Origin: Alliaria petiolata
Taxonomy: Eukaryota > Streptophyta > Magnoliopsida > Brassicales > Brassicaceae
Direction of reading: 5' to 3'
NCBI GenBank assembly: GCA_020283515.1
Contig: JAHZTW010000004.1
Location: forward strand, 60,872,359-60,936,358
Length of the DNA: 64,000 nucleotides
The notes under the pieces are model-generated. The model worked only from the letters and a program-made list of their open reading frames with translations, did not search any database and was not told the origin of the DNA. A program made the position numbers and the translations under genes. Positions 9,898 through 19,950 of the stretch are shown one piece after another (the first letter of the stretch is position 1; every line of letters starts with the position of its first letter).

Positions 9898-12800
9898 CTT
9901 GGCAAAATAATCATCCACCGGGTCAAAAAATCTTGGCCCAACCACCTCCGGAGGTTGAAGAACGTTATGGAAAAAGATGTTTATTGAATCGAAGTAGAAT
10001 TGTGGGCGTGGTGAATTGTGGTCCCCCTCGAATTTGATGATATTTTTGTCTCCCTGGCGTAATCAAAAGCCAGATGTTTAAAGGCTACATGTTCAAGGGT
10101 TTATCGAGAACTTCTGAAGCTGGAGGAAGGAGAGTATAACATGAAGAAAGTCTACGGGGCATGGAAAAACTTACTATGTATGCTTCATATATACGCTCCG
10201 AGTGATGAGGGTGAATAAAGTCATCGTCTATGGCATGTCCAAATAGAACTGGAACAAAACAAGACTTCGCTACCTGCAGCATGAATGATAAAATTTGAAG
10301 AAACAAAACATCACTTACCATAAAAACGCAGAGCCTAACATTTGTATCTGATACATTACCCATTAAAAGAAAGAATCTTTTATACCAAACAATGTGAGCA
10401 AATACGCAAATGATTACCTAAAAACATGATATTGTTGCATACTAGTGAATAATTTAGTTCATCATATAAGTAATCAACTAAACAAAAAGGACAAACTACC
10501 CGAGGAAACGACCTTAATGGTGTTGAGATCCGTTATGTCAAACTTGGCTTTCTTCTGAACAGCTCTCCGCATATATTGTATCGCAAATTTTATCTGAATA
10601 AAAAATTGGAGGAGCTTAAAGACAATGTGGAAACCTTGTAGTAGGCAGAACAATACCCATACAAAAAAAGAAACACTACAAATTTACATTTACTTACAGT
10701 AAACTTTGGTAACCGGAACTTATATGTATCTACGAGTTCCATCATTAAGTCAACCAAATCAGAAAACGGGCTGTCTAGAACCATCGCTGCGATAGAGGGA
10801 TCCTCGGCTCCATACATCAAGCTGGAAAATAAGTGTAGCAGACAGGGAGAGTGATTGTAGCAATCAGATTTTAAGTTACAATGGTTGACATGCGACATCT
10901 TATAGCTATCGCCAGTCATTTAGCAACAGGTGAGTGTCATGTTTTCTAAGCAATAGACTAAAAACATAAAGAATACTTCATTTGTTTATCTCGACAACTA
11001 TTCTCCTCTCCACTAGTAAGGAAAATCCTCAGTTGTTTGCGAAATTAACTCCTATATTAAACAGTTCTCTACAATTAGTTGAAACTCCATGCAAGACCGG
11101 AAACTGAAAACGCTCTTACTAAGAAAGTTTAACAAATGAAAGACTTGAAGGAACCTTGTGACAGCACCCATTGAACGACCCCATAAGCCAATCAGGGAGA
11201 CATTTCCATCTGTGCGCAGATACTCAACCACGGCTTTCAGATCATCTTTCTGCAAGCACACACATCACGTTTAACAATAGTTAAAGAACTGACTACTCTC
11301 ATACTCCAGGATAATGGCTAGTGAACCCAGTGACTGTGAGGGAAGGAAAAAATTGTCGACAACCTAATCAAGGACACCTATATGATCTTCCCACTAGTGA
11401 ACCTAGAGACTACGTGAGGTTCCGGAAAAAAATATTGAGAACCTAATCAAGGGCACCTATTTAAAATCCTACATGATCTTTCCACTTATCAGTCAAACAT
11501 GAAGTAGAGAGCATCAATCCCTCTAAATCATATGGACATCTTCTTCAGAAAGATAACAATGAGGTACCTCTGCAGACCAAATTAAGTAGCATATGCGTAT
11601 TGGTTTTACTGGGATAACAAAAAAATTGAGAAACCACGGGGGAATATAACCTAACAAAGATCAATCAACGAGCGCAGATATATAGACTTTGGACAACTTG
11701 TTTCCTCAAAAACAGCAATAAGTTTAAGCCATAACATTAGAAGAGGAGAAGAGAAATATTTTAAGAAAAGAACAGAGGAGCACATACTTCGTTCCAACCC
11801 AATGTGACATACTCCCCACCAGAGAGACCAGATCCCGAAAAGTCAAGCGTGAAAATTGTGATGTTTGATGGAAGTAATACGATGGCAGCTTCACTGGCAT
11901 CAGCTCTACATCCACTGAATAAGCATAGGGGCCATTAATGAATAGAACGCGAAAAGAAACAAGTAACAACATTCCTAGACGAGTATTGGCAACTATATCA
12001 GTTGTTTCGTTTCAAAGCATGGTTCTCATAGTGTCCTAAGAGATACATGACGGGTTATTTCGCAGCTCAAACCACATGCTTATAAATTATAACTTCCAAT
12101 TACCTGTTTCCATGGCAGTATATTACACAAGGTAGAGGCCTATCTTCAGGACGCTCGACTGGCATGTAATGACTACACTGAAGGACATCTCCTCTGCTGT
12201 TTTTAACCTGTCAGATACAAGATCCCCGATAACCTTAGGCGAAGAGAACAAAACTAAGCCTTGAGATCCTAAGGGCAGAAAAAAAAAACAAGGCCACAGT
12301 AACTGGTTTCTAGTACAGAAAAAAAAATGACAAAAATTCTACTTAGAAAATCACAACAACAACAACAAAAATCTGATCAGTTTTGTTTTGTTTCTTGTTC
12401 ATCAGACATAGGTTCAAAACATAAAGCCTTGATGCACACATGCTATTTAACGAACATATTGAGCTATGTCAAAATAAGAAGAAGGTAGAGAACTTCCATT
12501 TAGCAAACTCCTTTTTTAAGTCCAAAGACTGTTTGCTTTTATAAACTTGCAAATGTAATATAAAGCTTTTACCTCTAAATCTTTCCTCTGGTACCATCTC
12601 CCTTTCAGCATGAACTCCTGTTCCAAGAGATCATGTTCCGGGTTGTATTCAGCTCTGCAAATCACACCAGTTATATTCAAATGTAGATGGATCAAAAGTA
12701 TGAACAAAAATGAAAAATAAAAAATTTGTTTTCATCTAAAAAGGGGATTCTAATCACCAAAATCAACTCGTGAGCAAGAACAAAAATTCAAACTTTAAAT

Positions 12801-13019
12801 CTGAAAATCTAAACTTGACGCGAAACCCAATTCTTACAGCTTTAATCACAGACTTACAAAAGATAAATTCCACAACCTAGCAAAGAGAAGAATGCCGAAA
12901 TCGAAAAAGGTAAACTCAAAACCATAAAATTCCAGAAAAAGTAAGTTTTTCAATTCCTGAGAAAATGAAGAGCTTACTCACCTTGGAGGTCGAATGATGA
13001 AGTTAACAAGCTGCTCCAT
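9898..13019 (-). CDS. Alpha/beta-hydrolase superfamily protein, 3' end missing
   Basis: Nine exons (descending): 12982-13019, 12573-12654, 12104-12207, 11788-11914, 11155-11249, 10698-10821, 10513-10593, 10175-10273, 9898-10053. All introns are GT..AG and phases join to 302 uninterrupted codons. The start ATG at 13019 gives MEQLVNFIIRPPRAEYNPEH. The alpha/beta-hydrolase signature is complete: HGNSG oxyanion segment (72-76), nucleophile elbow GRSMG with Ser143, acid Asp233 in HAIDDDF and His262 in EGDH. The substrate is unknown. The order and sequence recall Arabidopsis At4g14290. After exon 9 a donor site leads into the gap, so further C-terminal exons are missing here. A neighbouring RNA-binding remnant at 17900 supports this being the native locus. 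Confidence 0.88.
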
Positions 13020-13300
13020 CGAGAAAATAAAAAAAATCACCACCTTCTTCTCATTCTTCCATCTTTCTCACGATTTAATCAAATCAAATCGAATAAACAC
13101 AAGAGAAAGAAAAAAAACGGATTCGGATTGAACAAGAGATCGTAACTATAAAACCCTAAGAGACGAAGATCGAGCTGTTCCAGAGGAGAGACTCAGTGAG
13201 ATCGAAGGGACGAAGAAAAGACACAGAGAAAGAGAAATAAAGAAGAAATTAAAAAACGGCTTTTTCGTTGTTGAAGCTGAACTGTTATTTTTGATTTTAT
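13020..13300 (-). promoter_or_regulatory. 5' leader and proximal promoter of the hydrolase
   Basis: On the minus strand this is a pyrimidine-rich leader (CT-rich around 13200-13250) without a clear TATA box, typical of constitutively expressed plant genes. It contains two tiny uORFs near the start codon. The AT-rich sequence from 13301 to 13571 shows no gene. Confidence 0.5.
13038..13062 (-). promoter_or_regulatory. Two overlapping minimal uORFs
   Basis: On the minus strand ATGGAAGAATGA (13062-13051) encodes three residues. Its stop overlaps a second ATG (ATGA, from 13054) that opens a five-codon uORF. Both end before the main start at 13019 and could reduce initiation there. Confidence 0.4.
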
Positions 13301-14198
13301 TTATAAAACAATTTGTAAATTAGTCCCCACATTTTTGCCGCTTTTGACATCAACGCCTTAATGTATTGAATTTACCCTTTTGAAAGTAATTATGGGATTT
13401 ATTAATTGGTCATATTAATCATTAATCATTATTGTTATTCAAAAGTCTTTCAGTGAAAGCTGACAAAGCGACAATTCAAATCAAAGCTTCTTCTTTTTTT
13501 TTTTTTCGAAAAAAATCTCAAAACTAAATTTAAGGTTTTACTCGAGAACGTGCACGTATTGTCGTTATAGGCAGGCCTTTTTTTTTTTTTTTTTTTGTTC
13601 TGATTATATTATAATGGAACGAGGATACAATTTTACAAAGCAGCCGACGGTTAACTATCAACCCCCGGAGATAAGCCCACATCTGGGAAACTAACCCATA
13701 AACAAAGCCCAAAAAAACAGAGCATTCCCCAAAAACAAGTCATACAACACCAAACAAAGACAAAGCTAAACAGTCCGAAGATGCAAGAGAACACGATTCT
13801 GCTTGCCAAGACACGACGCCGTGGAAAGAGACACCATCCTGAAAAGGATCTTTTACAAGAATGCACGATACCACTGAACACAAGTAGCACCAGAATAACC
13901 CAACACGATTAAGAATTTCAGATTCTTTAAACAAAGAACCCACGCTCAAAAGAGAAGAGTAGCTCTCTCCACACCAAATCCATCAACCGAGAGTCTAAAA
14001 ACACAACTTCTTTCTATTGCCACATCCACACAAGGATGAGCCACCAAGGATACATAACGATCCAAAGACAAACGAGAGAGATTATTCCATTACCAATTTG
14101 GAGAGGAGAGAGGAGAAACTGGTTTTCCAACTTCACTTTGAAGATGTTAATCGATATCCATTCATAAAACACACGGCTTCTACACCAGAACTAGGACC

Positions 14199-14523
14199 TG
14201 TTGGCATAAGCTTGAAGATAGCTTGCGCGGGAAGCTATCATAATCGTAAACCGAGTTATGGTTAAGAGAAAAAAGAAAATATGTTTAGGAGTTATCTAAA
14301 TATAAGTGTTTCCTATTAGGATTAGGAAAGTGTTCTAAAGAGAAAAGGAAATATGTTTAGGGTTTTCTCTATATAAGGAGATGCCAATGTGTGGCATAAC
14401 TTATGAGTTTTGAGAGAGATTGTGAGAGCTTAAGTTTTGAGTTATTTTCTTAAGCTAATAAAGAGAGTTATTCTTTATCAATCTTTGTGTTACTCATCAC
14501 ATTACAAAGTCTATAATTCTATA
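14199..14523 (+). repeat. Copia 5' LTR (325 bp)
   Basis: This is a direct repeat of the 3' LTR. Reading into its end, TGGTATCAGAGCC (14527 onward) is the PBS. Confidence 0.92.
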
Positions 14524-14526
14524 TTT

Positions 14527-14539
14527 GGTATCAGAGCCT
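14527..14539 (+). promoter_or_regulatory. Copia primer-binding site
   Basis: TGGTATCAGAGCC lies three bases after the LTR. It is complementary to tRNA-Met. Confidence 0.9.
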
Positions 14540-14618
14540 TGCGAGATCGTATTGAAAATTCGAGTGCTTGGTTCCGTAAAATAGAAGAGAAAGCTGGGCA
14601 CAGGAGACGTCACGAACC

Positions 14619-16661
14619 ATGGGTGATGTTATCGCAGCCGCGACTGCAACAGAGAAGAAAGCAAACGAAGGAGGATCTGTGTCAATCAAGTGTCCCATGC
14701 TGAATTCAACAAACTACACCGTCTGGGCCATCAGGATGAAGGTCTTACTCAAGGTGTATAAAGTCTGGACAATCATAGAAACACCGACAAACGACGGGGA
14801 AAAGAACGACATGGCCATCGCTCTTTTGTTCGGATCAATCCTGGAGGCACTTATACTGCAGGTTGGAGAACTAGAAACAGCAAAGCAAGTGTGGGAAGCT
14901 ATCAAGGCAAGGTACGTGGTAGCATCGAAGATTACGTACTTTCCTAATGACGTTTGGTATCTTGACAACGGAGCTAGCAATCACATGAGTGGAGATCGAA
15001 GATTTTTCTCATCGATCGATGATTCTGTAACAGGGAAGGTACGATTTGGTGATAACTCTTGCATAGACATCAAAGGAAAGGGCTTGATATCGTTTTTTGA
15101 CATGAATGGAGAATCAAGAACGATGGTCGATGTCTATTTCATTCCGGAGTTAAAGAGTAACATCATCAGCCTCGGACAAGCTACAGAATCAGGTTGTGAC
15201 ATAAGGATGAGAGGAACATGTCTAACAATGCACGACCGGGAGGGAAAGCTACTCGTCGAAACAATCCGGTCAAGAAAGCGATTATACAAAGTCCATATGG
15301 GAGTAATTGACAATACAAGAAGCGAGTCGAGTAGATGGCACACAAGGCTAGGACACGTGAACTTTGAGATCATAAAGTCAATGATACGAAGAGAGCTCGT
15401 TCAAGGAATTCCAAGTTTTAGGGCTGAGAAGAACCTATGTGAAGATCGTTCACTTGGAATTCCATATCGTTTGCTTGAGCCACAAACCAGGAAGAGAGTG
15501 GTGAGTCGGGATGTTGTGCTTACTGAAAAAAAAGGATTGAATTGGAGTAACAAGCACATAAGAGAAGACGAGGAAAGAAGGGAAACAGAAAACAGAGAAA
15601 CGGCTGATGATGAGGTTATCGTAGAAGATGATAAGAACGCAGGTACCGAAGAGTATGATCAGAGTGAAGCTCCATTGAGAAGATCATTGATGCAAGGCAA
15701 GAAACCAAATTACTTGAGTGATTACGTGTTGGAGTATGAGCGTCTCTTGATGCGTTTAAATGAAGAACCATGGGACTTCAATAAGGCGAAAGAAGAGAAA
15801 CTGTGGAGAGAAGCATGTAAAGAGGAACTATCTTCAATAGTCAAGAACAAAACGTGGGACTTGGTTCATCTTCCAGCTGGAGCTAAGGCGATCGGGTTAG
15901 AGTGGATCTTTAAGATCAAACGGAATATTGATGGAAGTATAAACAAGCATAAAGCAAGGCTTGTGGCGAAAGGATATGTGCAAAGTTTTGGCATTGATTT
16001 TGACGAGGATGTTGTTTATGTTACACAACCAGAGGGATTTGTGATAAAGGGAAGTGAAGACAAAGTGTACAAGTTAAAGAAGGTGCTTAACTTTGTAAGT
16101 CGCTCCAAGGAACCCTTCTTATATCGGAAACAGAAGGAGGAAGATCTTCTCATAATGGCTGGTTATGTGGACGATCTTCTGCTTACGGGTTCAAGTCTGG
16201 ATATGATAATTGAGTTTAATATTGGTTTGTCAACAAAATTCAAGATGAGTGATCTTGGAAAGCTGATTTATTATCTTGGTATTAAGATGTTTCAACATGA
16301 AGGAGGGATCACGCTTAAACAAGATAGATATGCGAGAAAGGTCCTAGAGGAAACAGGAATGAAAGACTGCAACGCGGTTCATGCGCCAATGAACTCGAGA
16401 TTTAAATTGTCCAAAGCACAAGGAGAAAGTCAGTACATGCAGAGTTCTAGAGAGTCTCATGGTGATGCAATGGAGCATTGTCTAAGGTATCTGCGAGGTG
16501 TTCAAGATTTCAATGGAATCAAGTTCAAGGAGATGAGAGATCTCATTGGTGTTCAGGATTTGGCAAAGATCGATTTCAATCTTAGGAGGGAGAATGTTGG
16601 CATAAGCTTGAAGATAGCTTGCGCGGGAAGCTATCATAATCGTAAACCGAGTTATGGTTAA
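14619..16661 (+). CDS. Shortened copia Gag-Pol polyprotein in one open frame
   Basis: The ORF has 680 codons, about half the family length (roughly 1,300). Order: Gag N-terminus (residues 25-100; NYTVWAIRMKVLL); zinc knuckle missing; protease motif YLDNGASNHM (115-123); GAG-pre-integrase (RWHTRLGHVNF, 239-249); integrase core missing but its C-terminal piece present (GIPYRLLEPQTRKRVVSRDV, 280-299); RT N-terminus (KTWDLVHLPAGAKAIGLEWI, 411-430); central RT missing; YVDD at 516-519; connection region (MSDLGKLIYYLGI); trimmed RNase H region. The last about 22 residues are read from the 3' LTR. Every junction stays in frame and no stop interrupts. The protein lacks integrase and RT cores, so it should be enzymatically inactive. 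Confidence 0.88.
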   Translation: MGDVIAAATATEKKANEGGSVSIKCPMLNSTNYTVWAIRMKVLLKVYKVWTIIETPTNDGEKNDMAIALLFGSILEALILQVGELETAKQVWEAIKARYVVASKITYFPNDVWYLDNGASNHMSGDRRFFSSIDDSVTGKVRFGDNSCIDIKGKGLISFFDMNGESRTMVDVYFIPELKSNIISLGQATESGCDIRMRGTCLTMHDREGKLLVETIRSRKRLYKVHMGVIDNTRSESSRWHTRLGHVNFEIIKSMIRRELVQGIPSFRAEKNLCEDRSLGIPYRLLEPQTRKRVVSRDVVLTEKKGLNWSNKHIREDEERRETENRETADDEVIVEDDKNAGTEEYDQSEAPLRRSLMQGKKPNYLSDYVLEYERLLMRLNEEPWDFNKAKEEKLWREACKEELSSIVKNKTWDLVHLPAGAKAIGLEWIFKIKRNIDGSINKHKARLVAKGYVQSFGIDFDEDVVYVTQPEGFVIKGSEDKVYKLKKVLNFVSRSKEPFLYRKQKEEDLLIMAGYVDDLLLTGSSLDMIIEFNIGLSTKFKMSDLGKLIYYLGIKMFQHEGGITLKQDRYARKVLEETGMKDCNAVHAPMNSRFKLSKAQGESQYMQSSRESHGDAMEHCLRYLRGVQDFNGIKFKEMRDLIGVQDLAKIDFNLRRENVGISLKIACAGSYHNRKPSYG

Positions 16662-17023
16662 GAGAAAAAAGAAAATATGTTTAGGAGTTATCTAAATATA
16701 AGTGTTTTCTATTAGGATTAGGAAAGTGTTCTAAAGAGAAAAAGGAAATATGTTTAGGATTTTTTCTATATAAGGAGATGCCAATGTGTGGCATAACTTA
16801 TGAGTTTTGAGAGAGATTGTGAGAGCTTAAGTTTTGAGTTATTTTCTTAAGCTAATAAAGAGAGTTATTCTTTATCAATCTTTGTGTTACTCATCACATT
16901 ACAAANGTTTTGAGAGAGATTGTGAGAGCTTAAGTTTTGAGTTATTTTCTTAAGCTAATAAAGAGAGTTATTCTTTATCAATCTTTGTGTTACTCATCAC
17001 ATTACAAAGTCTATAATTCTATA
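16595..17023 (+). repeat. Copia 3' LTR, inflated by an assembly duplication
   Basis: It measures 429 bp, but 16804-16905 (102 bp) recurs exactly at 16907-17008 after the N at 16906. Removing one copy and the N gives 326 bp, matching the 325-bp 5' LTR, so the duplication is almost certainly an assembly artefact. Confidence 0.9.
16906..16906. other. Scaffold join (N) between duplicated contig ends
   Basis: The 102 bases on its left are repeated exactly on its right. Confidence 0.9.
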
Positions 17024-17470
17024 GGACCAAAGGCTGATGAAGAGAAACACCACTGCCTGAACCAGGAACAGTCCGACTTTGAGACTTCACCGGAAGAACA
17101 CGGCTAATTTGGGGAAAACTCAGAAAAAAACAAACAAAAGCTATAAAAGCCAAAAACGACCAGATCTGTCTCCGCCGTAGCTTTGACAGCCCCTACCACC
17201 GTCGGAACATCAAAAATTAGGAAGGATTTGTTGGGATCTAGAAGTTTCACCCTCCAAACACCACTACGACCAAAATCTGAGAGGTTACCGTCGCAAATTG
17301 TAGAGTGAAAAGCCATGAGAAGAGAAAGAAATTGAAGGATATAAAAGCTGAATCCGAATATATACTGCCTAGTGCACCAGCAGAAGCCGGCCACCGGCAA
17401 ACGGTCGCCAAGAATTTCTAGATCTAGGATTCTAGGGTTTCAATTCGAGAGAGAAAAAAAGGGAGAGATG

Positions 17471-17899
17471 CGTTTTTTGTCGTTGACTAAAATAAACATA
17501 TGAGGTGTAATTATTACAAGTATTAAAGCTGTACGGTGACTTGGGATTTTTCGACACCTAAGTGCACATCTGGCACAGAGATTATCACAGCACTGATGAA
17601 AGATTTTGATGTTCTTGTGGTTAATTGGTTATGATGACACGTGTGGAATCGAAACAGAGTAGTGAATTATTTTCTTTTTCTTTTTTACTTTTTTGACTTT
17701 TTTTGTTCCTGAGACCATGCATTTCGGATTGAGTCATTCCATTCTTTCCATCTAGGGATTTGGGGGTATCAAAATGGAAAATAAAATAAAGTTGATTAAT
17801 GATGATTCTTGGAGGGTTTGTTTTTTTTGTTATAATGATTCTTGGAGGGTTTATCTTGAATTTTATTGATTTTTGTCGGCGATTAGGTTGATGTGAAGA
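17471..17899. other. Intergenic sequence, no gene seen
   Basis: AT-rich with a short direct repeat (GATGATTCTTGGAGGGTTT and a variant near 17800 and 17835). No supported ORF. Confidence 0.5.
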
Positions 17900-18221
17900 G
17901 AACCATGTTAAGAGAGCCGTGTTGCATGGGACACTCCAGCTCTTAGTGGTTATGGGAACCCGAGCTATGAGAATGGTGCTACTCATAGTGGATGCAGGCA
18001 TGCAGCTCTTTATACAGTGAGAGTAATGAGATATGGAAGGTACAATGAAAGTGATTATGGTGTGGTTGGAGAGGGTGCCTTAGTGGTGGCGTTTAAAATG
18101 ACTTTGATGGTGGTGTGGTGGCTACATGGGAGGCGGTTATGGTGATGGATCTTGGTGATCTGGCTCGTCACAAGGTTATGGTGGTGGGTGCAATGATGAT
18201 CAAGGTCGGCAAAGCAAATAG
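17900..18221 (+). pseudogene. C-terminal remnant of an hnRNP-like RNA-binding protein
   Basis: Pieces of the glycine/tyrosine-rich tail are readable in shifting frames: AWDTPALSGYGNPSYENGAT, then near the end GGGYGDGSW, SQGYGGG and GRQSK followed by a stop at 18219-18221. These match the tail of Arabidopsis RNP1 (At4g14300) as I remember it. Both RRM domains are missing, and frameshifts and at least one stop break the tail. In Arabidopsis the gene numbering puts it next to the hydrolase homologue, as it is here, so this is probably the native copy eroded in place. Confidence 0.65.
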
Positions 18222-18569
18222 TCTTTATCAGCACTTTGATTTTTGGATCTTTATCAAAAAGAATTTAGCTCAAACTGCTTGAATCTTTATAAGCATGTGT
18301 TATTTATTACAATAAGTCTCGGCTTCTATTAAGTTATTTTCATTTGACTTTACTTTTGAGTTTCAACAGACTTATAACTACATGCTTTGCTATTTTCATA
18401 TTATGTTTGTTTTGTCTTAAAGGGTGGTTATTGGTTAATGAATTTTAGTGGATCGTACGTACTATATGATTACTGATTTTAAAATTCTTATCAAAATCTA
18501 TTGTTATTCATTCTATGATCTTAGAATCCAAATTTAAATCATATGTTATTCAATATTAAAAATTTACAT
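18222..18569. other. AT-rich intergenic sequence
   Basis: This is the downstream region of the RNA-binding remnant. I see no gene or element. Confidence 0.5.
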
Positions 18570-18883
18570 GCGGATTTGATTTCGCAATGGAATTTAATAT
18601 AATTCAAAAAAAATTTAAGTGAAAAATACAAAGACTTCAATCCCAAGAAAAACCTACAATTTATAAATATTATTTAGAGTTCACATGCTAAATTTTAAAA
18701 TCAGTATATTTAACCCAAAAAAAAAATTATTATATAGATTTTCATATCAATTATCCCGCTGGAATTGTTGTTTTTGATTGTGTTATTTTGGTTTGGCTCC
18801 GATGATATATAGCTTGAGCATGGAATATATAATGCTTCATGGTACTCGGTTAAGAAAGCAGTTGGCGAGTAGAAGTAGAAGGA

Positions 18884-18884
18884 N
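18884..18884. other. Scaffold join (N) between duplicated contig ends
   Basis: 18768-18883 equals 18886-19001 exactly (116 bp). An unmerged overlap is the simplest reading. Confidence 0.9.
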
Positions 18885-19489
18885 TTTGTTTTTGATTGTG
18901 TTATTTTGGTTTGGCTCCGATGATATATAGCTTGAGCATGGAATATATAATGCTTCATGGTACTCGGTTAAGAAAGCAGTTGGCGAGTAGAAGTAGAAGG
19001 ATGTGAGAGTCAAATACCTAAATGTATGGTTTGAGTAGAAACTAGAAAGTAGAGGTAGTTGATTCAATTTTACTGGTTGGTGGTAATCATTTTGCGTCGT
19101 GTGTTTGTACAAGACTCATCAAGAGTACTGCTTGATTTTTTAGGTGGAGCAACGGCTCATCGAGGTTGAATCCGAGGTTTAGTATCCCTACTCGGAGTTG
19201 AGGTAATTGCATGAAGAATGAAGAGTCAAGTCGTTATCAAATGCTTACCTAAAATCATATCTTAAGTGGCCTATTAGGCTCTTTTGAACGTGATGAGATT
19301 CATGAGAATGAAACGAACATAGATAGGCAAATATTATATATGGAAGCATAAAGGCAGCCACATTTGTTAAAAGCCCATCCAAATACAAAATTATAAATAG
19401 AAAAACACGTGAAAGCTAATTTATTTTATTTTGGAGTCGCTCATGCAGTGCAACTATATATACGTTTCTTCTCTTATTCAGCTCAGTGG

Positions 19490-19880
19490 TGTCAATTGTT
19501 GCCACCGTCAATGCCAAAGCCTTTTCCGATTCCGCCTCCATAGCCTTTGCCTATTCCTCCACCGAAGCCTCCGCCTTTTCCATAGTCATCTCCAAAACCG
19601 CCGCCTTTGCCTATTCCTCCACCAAAGCCACCACCTTTGCCATATGGCCCAAATCCACCTTTGCCAAATGGCCCAAATCCACCTTTGCCAAATGGCCCAA
19701 AACCGCCTCCATAGCCCTTTCCACCTCCAAAACCGCCTCCAAAGCCCTTTCCACCTCCAAAACCGCCTCCAAAGCCCTTTCGACAAGACTCACACCCTCT
19801 CTCGCAGCCACATTATTCACCACAAAAACATGGAAACATAACAAAACTAAGAAACCAGCTCCATTTACGAGACGCCCCAT
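19490..19880 (-). pseudogene. Glycine-rich secreted protein, copy A (frameshifted)
   Basis: ATG at 19880 opens the same hydrophobic signal peptide as the other copies (MGRLVNGAGFLVLLCF.. NNVAAREGVS). After GVSL the frame slips: in the +1 frame the sequence continues as GFGGGFGGGKGFGGG repeats, then GPFGKGGFGPFGKGG units and ends GGNN-stop near 19490. The original frame instead yields a non-glycine sequence (ERALEAVLEV repeats) for about 89 residues. Compared with copy C, the segment between GVS and the first GGG block is deleted, causing the shift. A secreted 89-residue product of altered composition could still be made. Confidence 0.7.
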
Positions 19881-19940
19881 ATCTTTTGTGATTTTTTTTA
19901 TTTTGCAGTTAGATGAGCATAACCATCAACATTACAAACG

Positions 19941-19950
19941 TTTATATAGC
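19941..19950 (-). promoter_or_regulatory. TATA box of GRP copy A
   Basis: The minus strand reads GCTATATAAA about 65 bases upstream of the ATG. The same box recurs in all four units. Confidence 0.7.

Larger units (their letters stand above)
14199..17023 (+). mobile_element. Ty1/copia retrotransposon, internally deleted
   Basis: LTRs are at 14199-14523 and 16595-17023, both beginning TGTTGGC and ending TTCTATA. The 5-bp target duplication GGACC is perfect (14194-14198 and 17024-17028). PBS and polypurine tract (AGGAGGGAGAA just before 16595) are in place. The interior is about 2.1 kb instead of about 4.5 kb. It sits inside the LINE-like retroposon, so it is younger than that element. Confidence 0.93.
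13572..17470 (-). mobile_element. LINE-like retroposon, split by a copia element
   Basis: At the low end a long T run (about 13577-13596) is the poly(A) tail of a minus-strand retroposon, preceded on that strand by a 3' tail sequence. At the high end (17470-17030) is a 5'-like region. A short possible target duplication, TTGTCGTT, occurs at 13559-13566 and 17477-17484. There is no recognisable RT, so this is a short or internally deleted copy, about 1.1 kb without the copia insert. ORFs within it (13651-13890, 17104-17400) have no recognisable domain. Confidence 0.45.

Noticed and set aside
13651..13949. Cysteine- and phenylalanine-rich minus-strand ORFs
   Set aside because: They lie in the 3' tail of the LINE-like retroposon next to its poly(A) and resemble no protein I know.
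18768..19001. Apparent tandem duplication of about 116 bp
   Set aside because: The exact copy across a single N is best explained as a contig overlap.
19586..19786. Tryptophan/arginine-rich minus-strand ORF (repeated GLWRRFW)
   Set aside because: It is a third-frame reading of the glycine repeats in GRP copy A. It lacks the family start and signal peptide.
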